A DNA stretch of 20,991 nt from Collinsella sp. Lineage in GTDB: Bacteria; Actinomycetota; Coriobacteriia; Coriobacteriales; Coriobacteriaceae. The first letter of the stretch is position 1. Each line of letters opens with the position of its first letter. Below the pieces are notes generated by a model. It had not been told where the DNA came from. It saw only the letters and a program-made list of their open reading frames with translations, and ran no database searches. The stretch lies in contig JAIHVJ010000055.1 in the NCBI GenBank assembly GCA_022720335.1, forward strand, positions 1-20,991. The letters run 5' to 3'. Positions 6,831 through 13,858 of the stretch are shown here, one piece after another. A program made the position numbers and the translations under genes.

Positions 6831-7253
6831 ATGCCCGATAAGAAGTTGACGGAGGAACTGCTCAATGAGTTGCTCGATGCGCCGAGTATCGACGGCTATA
6901 TCAGGGAGCACGACTTTGCCGCCCCGTCGCTTTCGGACTACCTTAAGCAACTGCTGCAGGAAAAGGGCTTGGAGCGTTCGCGCGTGGTGCGTATGGCCGA
7001 CCTCAACGAAACGTTTGGCTATCAGATTTTTACGGGCGCGCGCCACCCGAGTCGAAATAAAGTGCTGCAGATTGCATTCGCGATGGCGTTATCGATGAAG
7101 GAGACCAACCGCGCACTTACGGCTGCCGGGGCAAACGTCCTCAACTGCAAGGACCGTCGTGATGCGATTATCATCTTCTGCATCGATCGTGGCTGCAGCC
7201 TGCAAAAGGTCAATGAGGAGCTGTATCGCTTTGGCGAGGAGACGGTGAGTTAA
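6831..7253 (+). CDS. Helix-turn-helix protein, probable transcriptional regulator
   Basis: The 140-residue protein has an acidic, helical N-terminus (residues 1-45). A segment resembling a lambda-repressor-type helix-turn-helix follows (about 45-95: LERSRVVRMADLNETFGYQI, then PSRNKVLQIAFAMALSMKET). The C-terminal helices include NRALTAAGANVL and a two-Cys stretch (IIIFCIDRGCSLQ). No enzyme motif is visible. ATG at 6831 has a GGGGGTGAAG sequence upstream. It sits between the lipoprotein and the Ser/Thr kinase genes, so it could regulate either or be a kinase partner or substrate. The family is uncertain. Confidence 0.65.
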   Translation: MPDKKLTEELLNELLDAPSIDGYIREHDFAAPSLSDYLKQLLQEKGLERSRVVRMADLNETFGYQIFTGARHPSRNKVLQIAFAMALSMKETNRALTAAGANVLNCKDRRDAIIIFCIDRGCSLQKVNEELYRFGEETVS

Positions 7254-7283
7254 CGGCTGACTGTTGGTGGCAGGGCCGTCCGC

Positions 7284-7333
7284 TATATTTCAAACGTGCA
7301 GGGCACGGGTGCTACAGGGCGTCTGTGCCCTGC
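7284..7333 (+). promoter_or_regulatory. Kinase promoter and 5' hairpin ending at the start codon
   Basis: A TATATT -10-like box (7284-7289) is followed by GCAGGGCAC (7298-7306) and its perfect inverse GTGCCCTGC (7325-7333) with an 18-base loop. The hairpin stops three bases before the ATG at 7337, and no conventional Shine-Dalgarno precedes that ATG. If transcription begins near 7296, the hairpin is essentially the entire 5' leader. Confidence 0.5.
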
Positions 7334-7336
7334 GCT

Positions 7337-8728
7337 ATGATGGACGCTATGGATACTCAGAACCCAACATATTCCGATGATGAGCTGACTGCCGCGCTCG
7401 CCGAGCACCTGGCGTCGTTTGACCGCGATGACAGCTATCGCGTGGAACGCGTGCTAAAGCGCTCGGACGTTGAGACAACCGAACTCGTGTGCTTTGAGGG
7501 TTCTGGTGGAGGGTCGCTCGGCCCCTTTGTCCGCAAACGCATCGATGCTTCGGCCCAGATTGGCGGGGCATATGAGCGCCTGTTTGCGGCCCAGCGTGCC
7601 GGACGGCGTTTTGAGCACCTGCCCCGGATTGTCGATTGCCGCCGTGCGGGCGACGAGCTTGACGTGGTGATGGAATACATTGAAGGCGAGACGCTCGAGG
7701 CCTTGGTGGGACGTTTGGGTGCGACCCCCGATTATGCGCGCGGGTTGTTTCCGGCCCTGTGTGATGCGGTGGCAGAGCTCCATGCTGGATTTGGCGAGGT
7801 GGGGAAAGCGCCGGCTCCGATTATCCATCGCGACCTTAAACCTTCGAACATCATCGTGTCGGGCGTGAGATATGCCGCCGATGCCGGCATGACCTTCTCG
7901 TCGCTGGTGATTATTGACCTGGGAATCGCGCGCGCTTGGCGCGAAGGCGCCGATGCCGACACCGTCAAGTTTGGCACGCGACCCTATGCGCCGCCCGAGC
8001 AGTATGGGTTTGGGCAGACGAGTGTGCGCAGCGACGTCTACGCACTTGGCGCCCTGTTGTTCTTCTGCTTGACGGGAGCCGACCCTAAACCAGGGCTCGA
8101 CATGCGCGAGCAATGCGAGGCGCGTGGCATTCCCACCCCACTTGCCGATGCCGTCTGCATGTCGATGGCGCTCGACCCGGCCAAGCGTTTTGCGAGTGCG
8201 GAAGCGTTGGGACGGGCGACGCGCTCGGCATACGATCTGAGCCGCCCCGTGCGGCCTCCTACACCTGCGCCTGTCCGTACTCCGGCCTCGGAGACGGTGT
8301 TGACGCTCCAAGGGCTCCAGAACCCCGCAGGGCTTCCTAGACCTGCCGCCTCCGCTGCATGCGGTCTGCTCTCTCGCGTTCCGGAGTCTCTGGGGCGCAT
8401 TTGGAATACGCTTGTCTGCTTCTCGCTACTTGTGTTCTTTGCCGGAAGTCACTTTGCCGTCTTTCACCCCACGGGAGCAAACCAAAGCTACCCGACGTGG
8501 CTTCTCATAATCGAGTATTTTTTCTTTGTCGATGGCCTTATGGTGCTTATGCATTTTGCGCTGCTCGATAAGCGCCGTCTTCGTCGGCGATTCGCACTGC
8601 TCGACAGCTATCGCGGCAAGAAACTCGCGAAGCTCTGGCTCAAGGCATTGGGTGTGCTGCTCCTATGCATGATCGTCATAGTCACGGTTGCCAATGCGAC
8701 CGGCGTCGTCGATACCTCCGCTACCTAA
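7337..8728 (+). CDS. Membrane-anchored serine/threonine protein kinase
   Basis: The 463-residue protein is a Hanks-type kinase. Visible features (numbering from ATG 7337): a Gly-rich GSGGGSLG and likely ATP lysine in FVRKRI (about K67), VVMEYIEGETLE hinge, catalytic loop IIHRDLKPSNIIV (Asp about 166), IIDLGIAR in place of DFG, TRPYAPPEQYG activation-segment end, and SDVYALGALLFFCLTG. A Pro-rich linker (about 262-300) leads to three hydrophobic spans near the C-terminus (about 356-385, 391-412, 430-455). There is no PASTA domain. It probably phosphorylates cytoplasmic targets while tethered to the membrane. Start is uncertain: ATGs at 7337, 7340 and 7349 are all possible, the last with a weak GATGGA upstream. 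Confidence 0.88.
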   Translation: MMDAMDTQNPTYSDDELTAALAEHLASFDRDDSYRVERVLKRSDVETTELVCFEGSGGGSLGPFVRKRIDASAQIGGAYERLFAAQRAGRRFEHLPRIVDCRRAGDELDVVMEYIEGETLEALVGRLGATPDYARGLFPALCDAVAELHAGFGEVGKAPAPIIHRDLKPSNIIVSGVRYAADAGMTFSSLVIIDLGIARAWREGADADTVKFGTRPYAPPEQYGFGQTSVRSDVYALGALLFFCLTGADPKPGLDMREQCEARGIPTPLADAVCMSMALDPAKRFASAEALGRATRSAYDLSRPVRPPTPAPVRTPASETVLTLQGLQNPAGLPRPAASAACGLLSRVPESLGRIWNTLVCFSLLVFFAGSHFAVFHPTGANQSYPTWLLIIEYFFFVDGLMVLMHFALLDKRRLRRRFALLDSYRGKKLAKLWLKALGVLLLCMIVIVTVANATGVVDTSAT

Positions 8729-8732
8729 AAGA

Positions 8733-8755
8733 AAAGGGCCCCGTTGGGGCCCTTT
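8733..8755. terminator. Bidirectional intrinsic terminator between the kinase and peptidoglycan hydrolase genes
   Basis: AAAGGGCCCC-GTT-GGGGCCCTTT is a perfect 10-bp stem with a 3-base loop between convergent genes. The minus-strand transcript has the better U-tract (TTTTCTTTT just after the stem), so it chiefly terminates the hydrolase gene and can also stop the kinase transcript. Confidence 0.85.
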
Positions 8756-8765
8756 GCAGTTGCAC

Positions 8766-9899
8766 TTAGATGCGGTTCATCTGAGCGGCGACTTTGTTGT
8801 ACCAGTCCTGCCACGTGGGCGGGCAGTACTTTTTGGCCGCAGCCGGGGTAAGGGTGGAGCCGTAGTTGGCGCCCAGATAGGCAACGTGAGCGGAGATACC
8901 CTCGCTCCAGCTGCCAAAGCTGCGCCAACCGCCGCCACGTGCACTCCAGCCCCAGGCGTTGTAAGAATTGGCGCAATAAGCACCCTTGGTGCTCTCGATG
9001 CAGGCGATGGCGGGGGACCAACGGGGGTCGACACCGGTATTCCAAGCGGCGACGGCAAAGTTATAGCCCTGGCCTGCCATGGGGGAGCCGGCGAGATAAT
9101 TGTCGATGCGGCTCGTCCACTCATTAATGAACGAATCGTAATCGGAACTACCGGTATTGGCGTTGTTCACCGTGGTGTCGATGGTGGTGTTGGTGTTGGT
9201 GGCCTGGCTGCTGGAATTGCTGCCGCTTACGCCCTCGCCCGAGAGCTTTTCGGCGGCAGCGGCCTTATCGGCCTCAAGCTTGGCAAGCTCGGCGGTATTT
9301 TCCTGCTCGGCTTTTGCCTGTGCCTCACTGCGGAGCTGCTGGGCCTGCGTCAGCGCATCCTCGGCGTTTTTCTGCTCTGCCTCAAGCTGTGACTTGGCCT
9401 GCTGGAGCTCGGCCTTGTTCTGCTCGAGTTCGGTTTGCATGTTATTGAGCTCTTCGATCTCGTCGACGCTCGAGCTCGTGATCTGGTTGGTGTATTTGCA
9501 GGTCGTGATGAATTCACCCAGGCTCTGTGCGTTGACCAGGAAGCTCACGATGGGATTGGTGCCCTTCTGATACTTGTACAGATCGCGCATGGCGGAGCTT
9601 GCCTTGGCCTGCTGCTCGGGAAGCTTAGCCTCGATTTCCTCGATGCTTGCCTCATTGGAGTCAATCTGCTTTTGCAGGTCATCGAGTTTGGTGCGGGCGT
9701 CGTTGTAGGCGCTCGTGGCGGCTTCGATCTTCTGCTGGGCTGCGGAAAGCTGGTCCTGCGTTGCCTGCGAGGCGGCATACGCCGCAACGGGGGAGAGCAT
9801 CGGCGAGGCCGTCAGCGCAACGGCGAGCGCGGCGCTCGTGATGATACGAGCCGGCTTCGACGCAATGAGCGCTGCGGTGCGATGATTCGAATGCTGCAT
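8766..9899 (-). CDS. Secreted peptidoglycan hydrolase: PcsB-like coiled coil plus lysozyme-like domain
   Basis: The 377-residue precursor has a Sec signal peptide (hydrophobic core then AYAAS, cleavage near residue 43). A long coiled coil follows (about 45-230, rich in Ala/Gln/Glu/Lys), resembling the PcsB/CwlO regulatory domain usually controlled by FtsEX. A Ser/Asn/Thr-rich linker (about 235-265) leads to a C-terminal lysozyme-like domain (about 270-377). The probable catalytic Glu is in ACIESTKG (about residue 302), followed by AWGWS and an aromatic, Gly-rich region. It probably cleaves glycan strands in the cell wall. ATG at 9899 is preferred because GAGGG lies just upstream; a TTG at 9914 would overlap that site. 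The promoter region carries unusual palindromes. Confidence 0.82.
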   Translation of the reverse strand: MQHSNHRTAALIASKPARIITSAALAVALTASPMLSPVAAYAASQATQDQLSAAQQKIEAATSAYNDARTKLDDLQKQIDSNEASIEEIEAKLPEQQAKASSAMRDLYKYQKGTNPIVSFLVNAQSLGEFITTCKYTNQITSSSVDEIEELNNMQTELEQNKAELQQAKSQLEAEQKNAEDALTQAQQLRSEAQAKAEQENTAELAKLEADKAAAAEKLSGEGVSGSNSSSQATNTNTTIDTTVNNANTGSSDYDSFINEWTSRIDNYLAGSPMAGQGYNFAVAAWNTGVDPRWSPAIACIESTKGAYCANSYNAWGWSARGGGWRSFGSWSEGISAHVAYLGANYGSTLTPAAAKKYCPPTWQDWYNKVAAQMNRI

Positions 9900-9960
9900 C
9901 CAGTCCCTCTGCAATCAATCGTAGGTTATAGTTCGAACGGTATTCTACTACTGCTTTCGA

Positions 9961-10008
9961 CCTCAACTTGAACCTTAAAGGTTCCAAAGGGTCAAGTTGA
10001 ACTTGAGG
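9961..10008. promoter_or_regulatory. Cluster of palindromes upstream of the peptidoglycan hydrolase gene
   Basis: Two perfect 15-base dyads lie in tandem: GAACCTT-A-AAGGTTC (9970-9984) and TCAAGTT-G-AACTTGA (9992-10006), with centres 22 bases apart, about two helical turns. Longer nested pairings link them: CAACTTGA (9964-9971) with TCAAGTTG (9992-9999), and CCTCAA (9961-9966) with TTGAGG (10003-10008). The dyads resemble MerR-family operators. They lie about 60-110 bases upstream of the hydrolase start; the rest of 9900-10133 shows no gene. Confidence 0.6.
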
Positions 10009-10101
10009 CTTTGGCTTTGACCTGCAGTTATGATGAATTGTTGAGAAACCATAGAGTTCAACTTTAACGTTACGGGGGCCTGTTTAAGAGGAGCTTTGGG
10101 C

Positions 10102-10132
10102 TGTAAAAGCTATCTCAACGTGGGGTTTTACA
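10102..10132 (-). terminator. Weak hairpin just after the MOSC gene
   Basis: TGTAAAA (10102-10108) is inverted as TTTTACA (10126-10132), one base beyond the MOSC stop codon. The stem is AT-rich with a 17-base loop and no U-tract follows, so it is at best a weak terminator or a 3'-end stabiliser. Confidence 0.3.
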
Positions 10133-10133
10133 A

Positions 10134-10766
10134 CTACAGCGTGCCCTCCTGGCGAGCCTGCTCAATCTCTTCGAGCGCCTCGGCGGGGGTGAACGAGCAA
10201 GTGCCGTCGCCGAGCTTGACCACCTGGATTTCGTCGCCGGTATGGACCTCTCCGCCCTTTAGCACCACGCCAAAAACTCCCTCGTGGGGAAAGATGCAGT
10301 CGCCGGCGAGATAGTAGATGGCACAGCGGGTGTGGCAGACCTTACCGATCTGACTGATTTCGACCAGGACATCGTTGCCAATCTTGAGCTGCGTTCCCAG
10401 GGGGAGCGAGAGTAGATTGATGCCTTGCGTGGTGAAGTTCTCTCCAAAGTCACCCTCGTGTACGTCGAGCCCGCGTGCCTGCGCCGTCTGGATGGACTCC
10501 GCGGCTAAAAAAGAGACCTGGCGGTGCCAATGTCCGGCGTGCGCATCGGTAGCGAGGCCAAATTGCTCGATGACGGTGTCGCGTCCATCGGCGACGGGCG
10601 ACTTGCGAGTGCCTTTGTGCTCCGACGTGTTGATTGAGACGATACGGGCAGGCCCGTTGTAAGCATCGTTTGCGGTGCGTAGGGGAACTGCCGTCCGGGC
10701 ACGATCCGCAAGTTCGCGCTTGGCGGCGTCAATGATGGGGTTGTTGATCGGATGGGCCTGGGGCAC
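10134..10766 (-). CDS. MOSC-domain protein
   Basis: The 210-residue protein carries a MOSC domain over about residues 40-195: RIVSINTSEHKGTRK, the acidic HEGDFGENFTT motif, LPLGTQLKIG, and a conserved Cys region GKVCHTRCAIYY (C144, C148). MOSC domains are found in molybdenum-cofactor sulfurase C-termini and in stand-alone proteins such as YiiM; they handle sulfur or Moco-dependent chemistry. The exact substrate is not evident. GTG at 10766 is supported by AAAGG with six bases spacing. No molybdenum-cofactor genes are adjacent in the window, so context does not refine the role. A 7-bp inverted repeat lies in its upstream region. Confidence 0.87.
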   Translation of the reverse strand: MPQAHPINNPIIDAAKRELADRARTAVPLRTANDAYNGPARIVSINTSEHKGTRKSPVADGRDTVIEQFGLATDAHAGHWHRQVSFLAAESIQTAQARGLDVHEGDFGENFTTQGINLLSLPLGTQLKIGNDVLVEISQIGKVCHTRCAIYYLAGDCIFPHEGVFGVVLKGGEVHTGDEIQVVKLGDGTCSFTPAEALEEIEQARQEGTL

Positions 10767-10808
10767 GGTGCACCTTTCGACGGGGCGGGCAACATGTTGA
10801 ATCCTACA

Positions 10809-10834
10809 ACAATGGTAGGTTCATTGCCCATTGT
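10809..10834. promoter_or_regulatory. Inverted repeat upstream of the MOSC gene
   Basis: ACAATGG (10809-10815) and CCATTGT (10828-10834) form a 7-bp dyad with a 12-base spacer, 43 bases upstream of the MOSC start in the divergent region. It is a candidate operator. A 12-base tandem duplication (CTTCGTGCTGG twice, near 10854-10877) lies farther on; nothing else recognisable is present in the gap. Confidence 0.35.
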
Positions 10835-10914
10835 CATACAACGGTGAGCGCCGTCTTCGTGCTGGCCTTCGTGCTGGACAATTACGTTGATTGCCATAGA
10901 TACGGTGGAGCTTT

Positions 10915-10942
10915 GGGCGCCGGCGGCTTGGCACGCTAGAAT
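10915..10942 (+). promoter_or_regulatory. Promoter of the ATP-grasp ligase gene
   Basis: TTGGGC (10915-10920), 16 bases, TAGAAT (10937-10942). Transcription would begin near 10949, so the leader before the GTG at 10970 is only about 20 bases, and it begins with the palindrome TTGCGCAA (10950-10957). Confidence 0.5.
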
Positions 10943-10969
10943 AAATCAGTTGCGCAAAGACCGCCCGTT

Positions 10970-12154
10970 GTGTGGGCAGTTCATGATGAGTACCAGGTCA
11001 AGAGTCTGGTCTTTGGCAAGTATCAGACGGGCCCTGCGTATCGAAGCCAGATTATCGACTACACGCCCAACGTGGATATCGACACCATGCCCGTGATGCT
11101 CAAAACCGTCAACGGCATTGCCCAAGCGCATGCCGACAAGACTATTGTCCTTGTGGGCTGTGGCGACAACTATGTCGCTCTCGTGGCTCAAGCCAAGGAT
11201 GCCCATGAGTTGGCGGATAACATCGTCGCGCCTTACGCTCCCTATAGCATGCTTGAGCAGTGCCAGAAGAAGGAGATCTTCTACGAGCTGTGCGAGAAGC
11301 ATGGCGTGCCCTATCCGCACACGTTTACCTTTACCAAGGCGATGCTCAATGCCCAGGGTGAGGCGCCTGCCGAAGTGCTCGACCAGATCGATTTTCCTTA
11401 CCCGATGATTCTGAAGCCTTCTGACGGCATCATGTGGTGGCAGCATGAGTTCGAGGGCCAGAAGAAGGCCTATGAGATTGCCGACCGCGCCGAGCTGGAA
11501 CAGGTCATTCGCGATTCGTATGCCAGCGGCTACACCGACGACCTGATCTTGCAGGATCGCGTGCCCGGCAACGACGAGTACATGCGCGTGCTCACCAGCT
11601 ATTCCGACCGCAACGGTAAGGTCCGCATGATGTGCCTGGGCCATGTGCTGCTCGAGGAGCATCAGCCCCACGGTGTCGGCAACCATGCCTGTATCATTAC
11701 CGAGCCCAACGACGAGCTCATGGGCGGCGTGCGCAAGTTGCTCGAGGACCTTCACTTTGTGGGCTATTCCAACTTTGACGTAAAGTACGACGAGCGCGAC
11801 GGCTCGTTTAAGTTCTTCGATTTCAACACGCGCCAGGGCCGCAGCAACTACTACGTTACCAACAGCGGCTTTAACGTTGCCAAGTATGTGGTGGACGAGT
11901 ATGTGTTCAACCGCCCGTTTGAGCCGGAGTTTGTGACGGCGCAGGACGAGGCCCTGTGGATGGTCGTTCCCATGGGCGTCGTCGACAAGTACGTCAAGGA
12001 TCCCGAGCTGCGCGCTAAGGTGCATCGGCTGGACAAGGAAGGCAAGGGCGCCGACCCTTCGTTTATGAAGGGCGACTTTGTCTTTAACCGCTGGCTGCGC
12101 ATGTGGCACACCAAGCTGCGCCACTTTAAGCTGTTCAAGACGTATTACAAGTAG
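10970..12154 (+). CDS. ATP-grasp carboxylate-amine ligase, D-aspartate ligase-like
   Basis: The 394-residue protein belongs to the ATP-grasp family that includes D-aspartate ligase (Asl) of enterococci and lactococci, which attaches D-Asp to the position-3 diamino acid of the peptidoglycan precursor. Visible landmarks: VGCGDNYVAL, FYELCEKHGVPYP, ATP-binding lysine in YPMILKPSDG (about K149), LILQDRVPGNDEYMRVL, KVRMMCLGH, FDVKYDE and the Mg-binding FDFNTRQGRSNYYVT. The next gene is an aspartate racemase, which strongly supports D-Asp as substrate. The start is a problem: GTG at 10970 lacks a good ribosome-binding site, and relatives carry about 20-25 further residues (a PVLLG-D-N-Y-type strand) before the equivalent of VWAVHDEY. 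The N-terminus may be truncated or frameshifted. Confidence 0.78.
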   Translation: MWAVHDEYQVKSLVFGKYQTGPAYRSQIIDYTPNVDIDTMPVMLKTVNGIAQAHADKTIVLVGCGDNYVALVAQAKDAHELADNIVAPYAPYSMLEQCQKKEIFYELCEKHGVPYPHTFTFTKAMLNAQGEAPAEVLDQIDFPYPMILKPSDGIMWWQHEFEGQKKAYEIADRAELEQVIRDSYASGYTDDLILQDRVPGNDEYMRVLTSYSDRNGKVRMMCLGHVLLEEHQPHGVGNHACIITEPNDELMGGVRKLLEDLHFVGYSNFDVKYDERDGSFKFFDFNTRQGRSNYYVTNSGFNVAKYVVDEYVFNRPFEPEFVTAQDEALWMVVPMGVVDKYVKDPELRAKVHRLDKEGKGADPSFMKGDFVFNRWLRMWHTKLRHFKLFKTYYK

Positions 12155-12196
12155 ATGAGCGCGGCGCCCGTCCGGTTTGCATCGGGCGGGCGCGGG

Positions 12197-12216
12197 TATG
12201 ATACGCGCAATTGCGC
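12197..12216 (+). promoter_or_regulatory. Candidate racemase promoter with a 12-base palindrome
   Basis: A TATGAT -10-like box (12197-12202) is followed by the perfect palindrome GCGCAATTGCGC (12205-12216). TTTGCA (12176-12181) is a poor, closely spaced -35 candidate. The racemase may thus be transcribed on its own as well as from the ligase promoter. The motif TTGCGCAA (12211-12218) recurs at the same distance after the ligase -10. Confidence 0.4.
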
Positions 12217-12238
12217 AAGCGTCACCAAGGAGGCGGCG

Positions 12239-12985
12239 ATGGAAAAGCTGGGAGTTATCGGCGGCATGGGCGCCGAGGCCACGTCGTATTACTACGACCA
12301 GGTGGTGCGTCATACGGCTGCTGCCTGCGATCAGGAACATATCGACATGGTGGTGCTCTCCAAGTCGACCATGCCCGACCGCACGTTGGCCATTAAGACC
12401 GGCGAGCATGCCAAGCTGCTGGCGACCATGAAAGAGTGTGCCCAGGCACTCGAGTCGCTGGGCTGTGCGCACATTGCCATTCCCTGCAACACGTCGCACT
12501 ACTTCTACGACCAGATCCAGTCGTTTACGAAGGTGCCGATTATCCACATGCCGCGTGAGTCGGTGCGCTATGCCCTTGCGGGTGCGGTGATGGGGGAGTG
12601 CGAGTTCGACCCCAACCTGAGTATGCCGGCCGAGCCGGTGCACAAGATTGGCATTATGGGAACCGATGGAACCGTGGGCGCGGGCGTCTACGGACGCGAA
12701 TGTAAGGCTGCGGGTGTTGAGGTTGTCTATCCCAGCGAGAAACGTCAGAACGATGTGATGTCGCTTATCTACGATGACGTGAAGGCCGGACGTGAGCCCG
12801 ATATGGATAAGTTCGACCGCGTGATGTGGGAGTTCGCCCGTAGCGGCTGCGACCGCGTCATTCTGGCCTGCACCGAGCTCTCGGTGCTGCAGAAATACCG
12901 CGAGATGCCCGAGATTACCCTCGACGCCATGGACGTCTTAGTGCGCGAATCCGTCATCCGCAGCGGCGCCCCCTACCGCCAATAG
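12239..12985 (+). CDS. Aspartate/glutamate racemase family protein (probable aspartate racemase)
   Basis: The 248-residue PLP-independent racemase interconverts L- and D-aspartate by a two-cysteine mechanism. The N-terminal GVIGGMGAEAT, the first catalytic Cys in IPCNTSHYFY (C83) and the second in LACTEL (C211) are all present, as is the KSTMPDRT segment. Length fits the RacD family. ATG at 12239 has AGGAGG nearby (AAGGAGGCGGCG before ATG); an upstream in-frame ATG at 12155 adds an unlikely extension. Placement 84 bases after the D-Asp-ligase-like gene suggests it supplies D-Asp for the peptidoglycan cross-bridge. Broad-specificity or glutamate racemization cannot be excluded. Confidence 0.88.
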   Translation: MEKLGVIGGMGAEATSYYYDQVVRHTAAACDQEHIDMVVLSKSTMPDRTLAIKTGEHAKLLATMKECAQALESLGCAHIAIPCNTSHYFYDQIQSFTKVPIIHMPRESVRYALAGAVMGECEFDPNLSMPAEPVHKIGIMGTDGTVGAGVYGRECKAAGVEVVYPSEKRQNDVMSLIYDDVKAGREPDMDKFDRVMWEFARSGCDRVILACTELSVLQKYREMPEITLDAMDVLVRESVIRSGAPYRQ

Positions 12986-12996
12986 CCCTCGATCTG

Positions 12997-13022
12997 CCAA
13001 AAAGGGACAGGTTTATTTTTGG
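12997..13022. repeat. REP-like intergenic palindrome
   Basis: CCAAAAA (12997-13003) and TTTTTGG (13016-13022) flank GGGACAGGTTTA. From memory, this AAAAAGGGACAGGTTTATTT-type sequence recurs in intergenic DNA of many bacteria as a REP-like element. It lies between the racemase stop and the terminator. Only one clear copy is present in the window, with a diverged GGGACAG relative near 15676. Confidence 0.45.
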
Positions 13023-13045
13023 TAGGTATTATCTGGGGAAACAGT

Positions 13046-13083
13046 AAAGGCCTCGGCTCGTTTGGTGCGAGCCGAGGCCTTTT
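13046..13083. terminator. Bidirectional intrinsic terminator between racemase and ecfT
   Basis: AAAGGCCTCGGCTCG (13046-13060) is a perfect 15-bp inverse of CGAGCCGAGGCCTTT (13068-13082) with a 7-base loop, followed by TTTT on the plus strand and TTT on the minus strand. It separates the convergent racemase and ECF transporter transcripts. Confidence 0.9.
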
Positions 13084-13111
13084 GCGTTGGGTGGTTGCTG
13101 TCGGTGGTGAA

Positions 13112-13858
13112 CTAGAACAGGAAGCCGATGGCGATGAGGGCGATGCTGACGATGAGCACGGCGATGTCCAGACCCTTGATGGGATAGCGCTTGTACGAGC
13201 TGGCGCGTGTGCGCAGATAGAAGCCGCGCTGTTCTGCCGCCAAGGCTGTGGCATCGGTCTTGCCCACGCTCGAGATGAGCAGTGGCACGCACAGCGGCAG
13301 CATGAGCTTAAGCTTCTTGATGGGGTTCTTGGTATCGTACTCGACGCCGCGTGCGGTCTGCGCCTCCATGATGGCATTCATCTCCTGACCAAACACCGGT
13401 ACAAAGCGCAGCGCCGTGGTAAAGGTGAAGGCAAAGCGATACGGCACATGCAGCACCTCGACGCAGGCGTTGGCAAGGTCGTTGAGCTTGGTCACCATGA
13501 GCATGAGGATGAGTGGTAACGCCACACCCAGCAGGCGCAGGCAGGCCTTCGATCCTGTGATGAGGCCCGTGTCGGTGATAAAACCCCACACCACGTTGCC
13601 ATCGCGCATAAAGGCCAGCTGGAGCATCAGCATGATAAGCGCGAGCGGAATCAGCAACTTGAGCAGCGAGAACAGACGGTCGACGACGCCGGCGTAAGCT
13701 CCCAGTGCGAGCGTGAGCGCCAGAAAGCCCAGCAGCGCCACGTAGGTGTCGGACAAAAAGATGCCGACGATGATGGCGGCGGCGAGGCCCAGTTTGACGA
13801 CGGGATTCAGGCGATGCAGCAGCGTATCGCCCGGCATGTAGTCGATGACGTTAACCAC
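13112..13858 (-). CDS. ecfT: ECF transporter T component (EcfT, CbiQ family)
   Basis: The 248-residue integral membrane protein couples the ATPases to the S component in an energy-coupling-factor importer. It begins with the family-like YMPGDTLLHRLNPVVKL, has several membrane spans (about residues 21-45, 52-90, 105-130, 227-248), and carries the two coupling-helix Arg motifs (QTARGVEYD and AAEQRGFYLR) that touch the ATPases. GTG at 13858 is preferred: it overlaps the ecfA stop by 8 bases and has AAGGAG 10 bases upstream inside ecfA. An ATG at 13891 would add 11 residues and overlap ecfA by 41 bases. It is the last gene of the tryptophan-attenuated operon and ends at a strong terminator. Confidence 0.92.
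   Translation of the reverse strand: MVNVIDYMPGDTLLHRLNPVVKLGLAAAIIVGIFLSDTYVALLGFLALTLALGAYAGVVDRLFSLLKLLIPLALIMLMLQLAFMRDGNVVWGFITDTGLITGSKACLRLLGVALPLILMLMVTKLNDLANACVEVLHVPYRFAFTFTTALRFVPVFGQEMNAIMEAQTARGVEYDTKNPIKKLKLMLPLCVPLLISSVGKTDATALAAEQRGFYLRTRASSYKRYPIKGLDIAVLIVSIALIAIGFLF

Noticed and set aside
10505..10897. Minus-strand frame over the MOSC 5' end and upstream gap
   Set aside because: It overlaps the MOSC gene out of frame and shows no motif; the MOSC GTG start with a good RBS accounts for the region.
12155..12238. Racemase start at the ATG directly after the ligase stop
   Set aside because: The added 28 residues are unlike the family, and the ATG at 12239 has AGGAGG upstream.
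10946..12643. Long minus-strand open frame (565 codons) opposite the ligase and racemase
   Set aside because: It is the antisense shadow of two recognisable genes; its composition (Val/Leu/His-rich, no domains) is what codon bias on the other strand produces.
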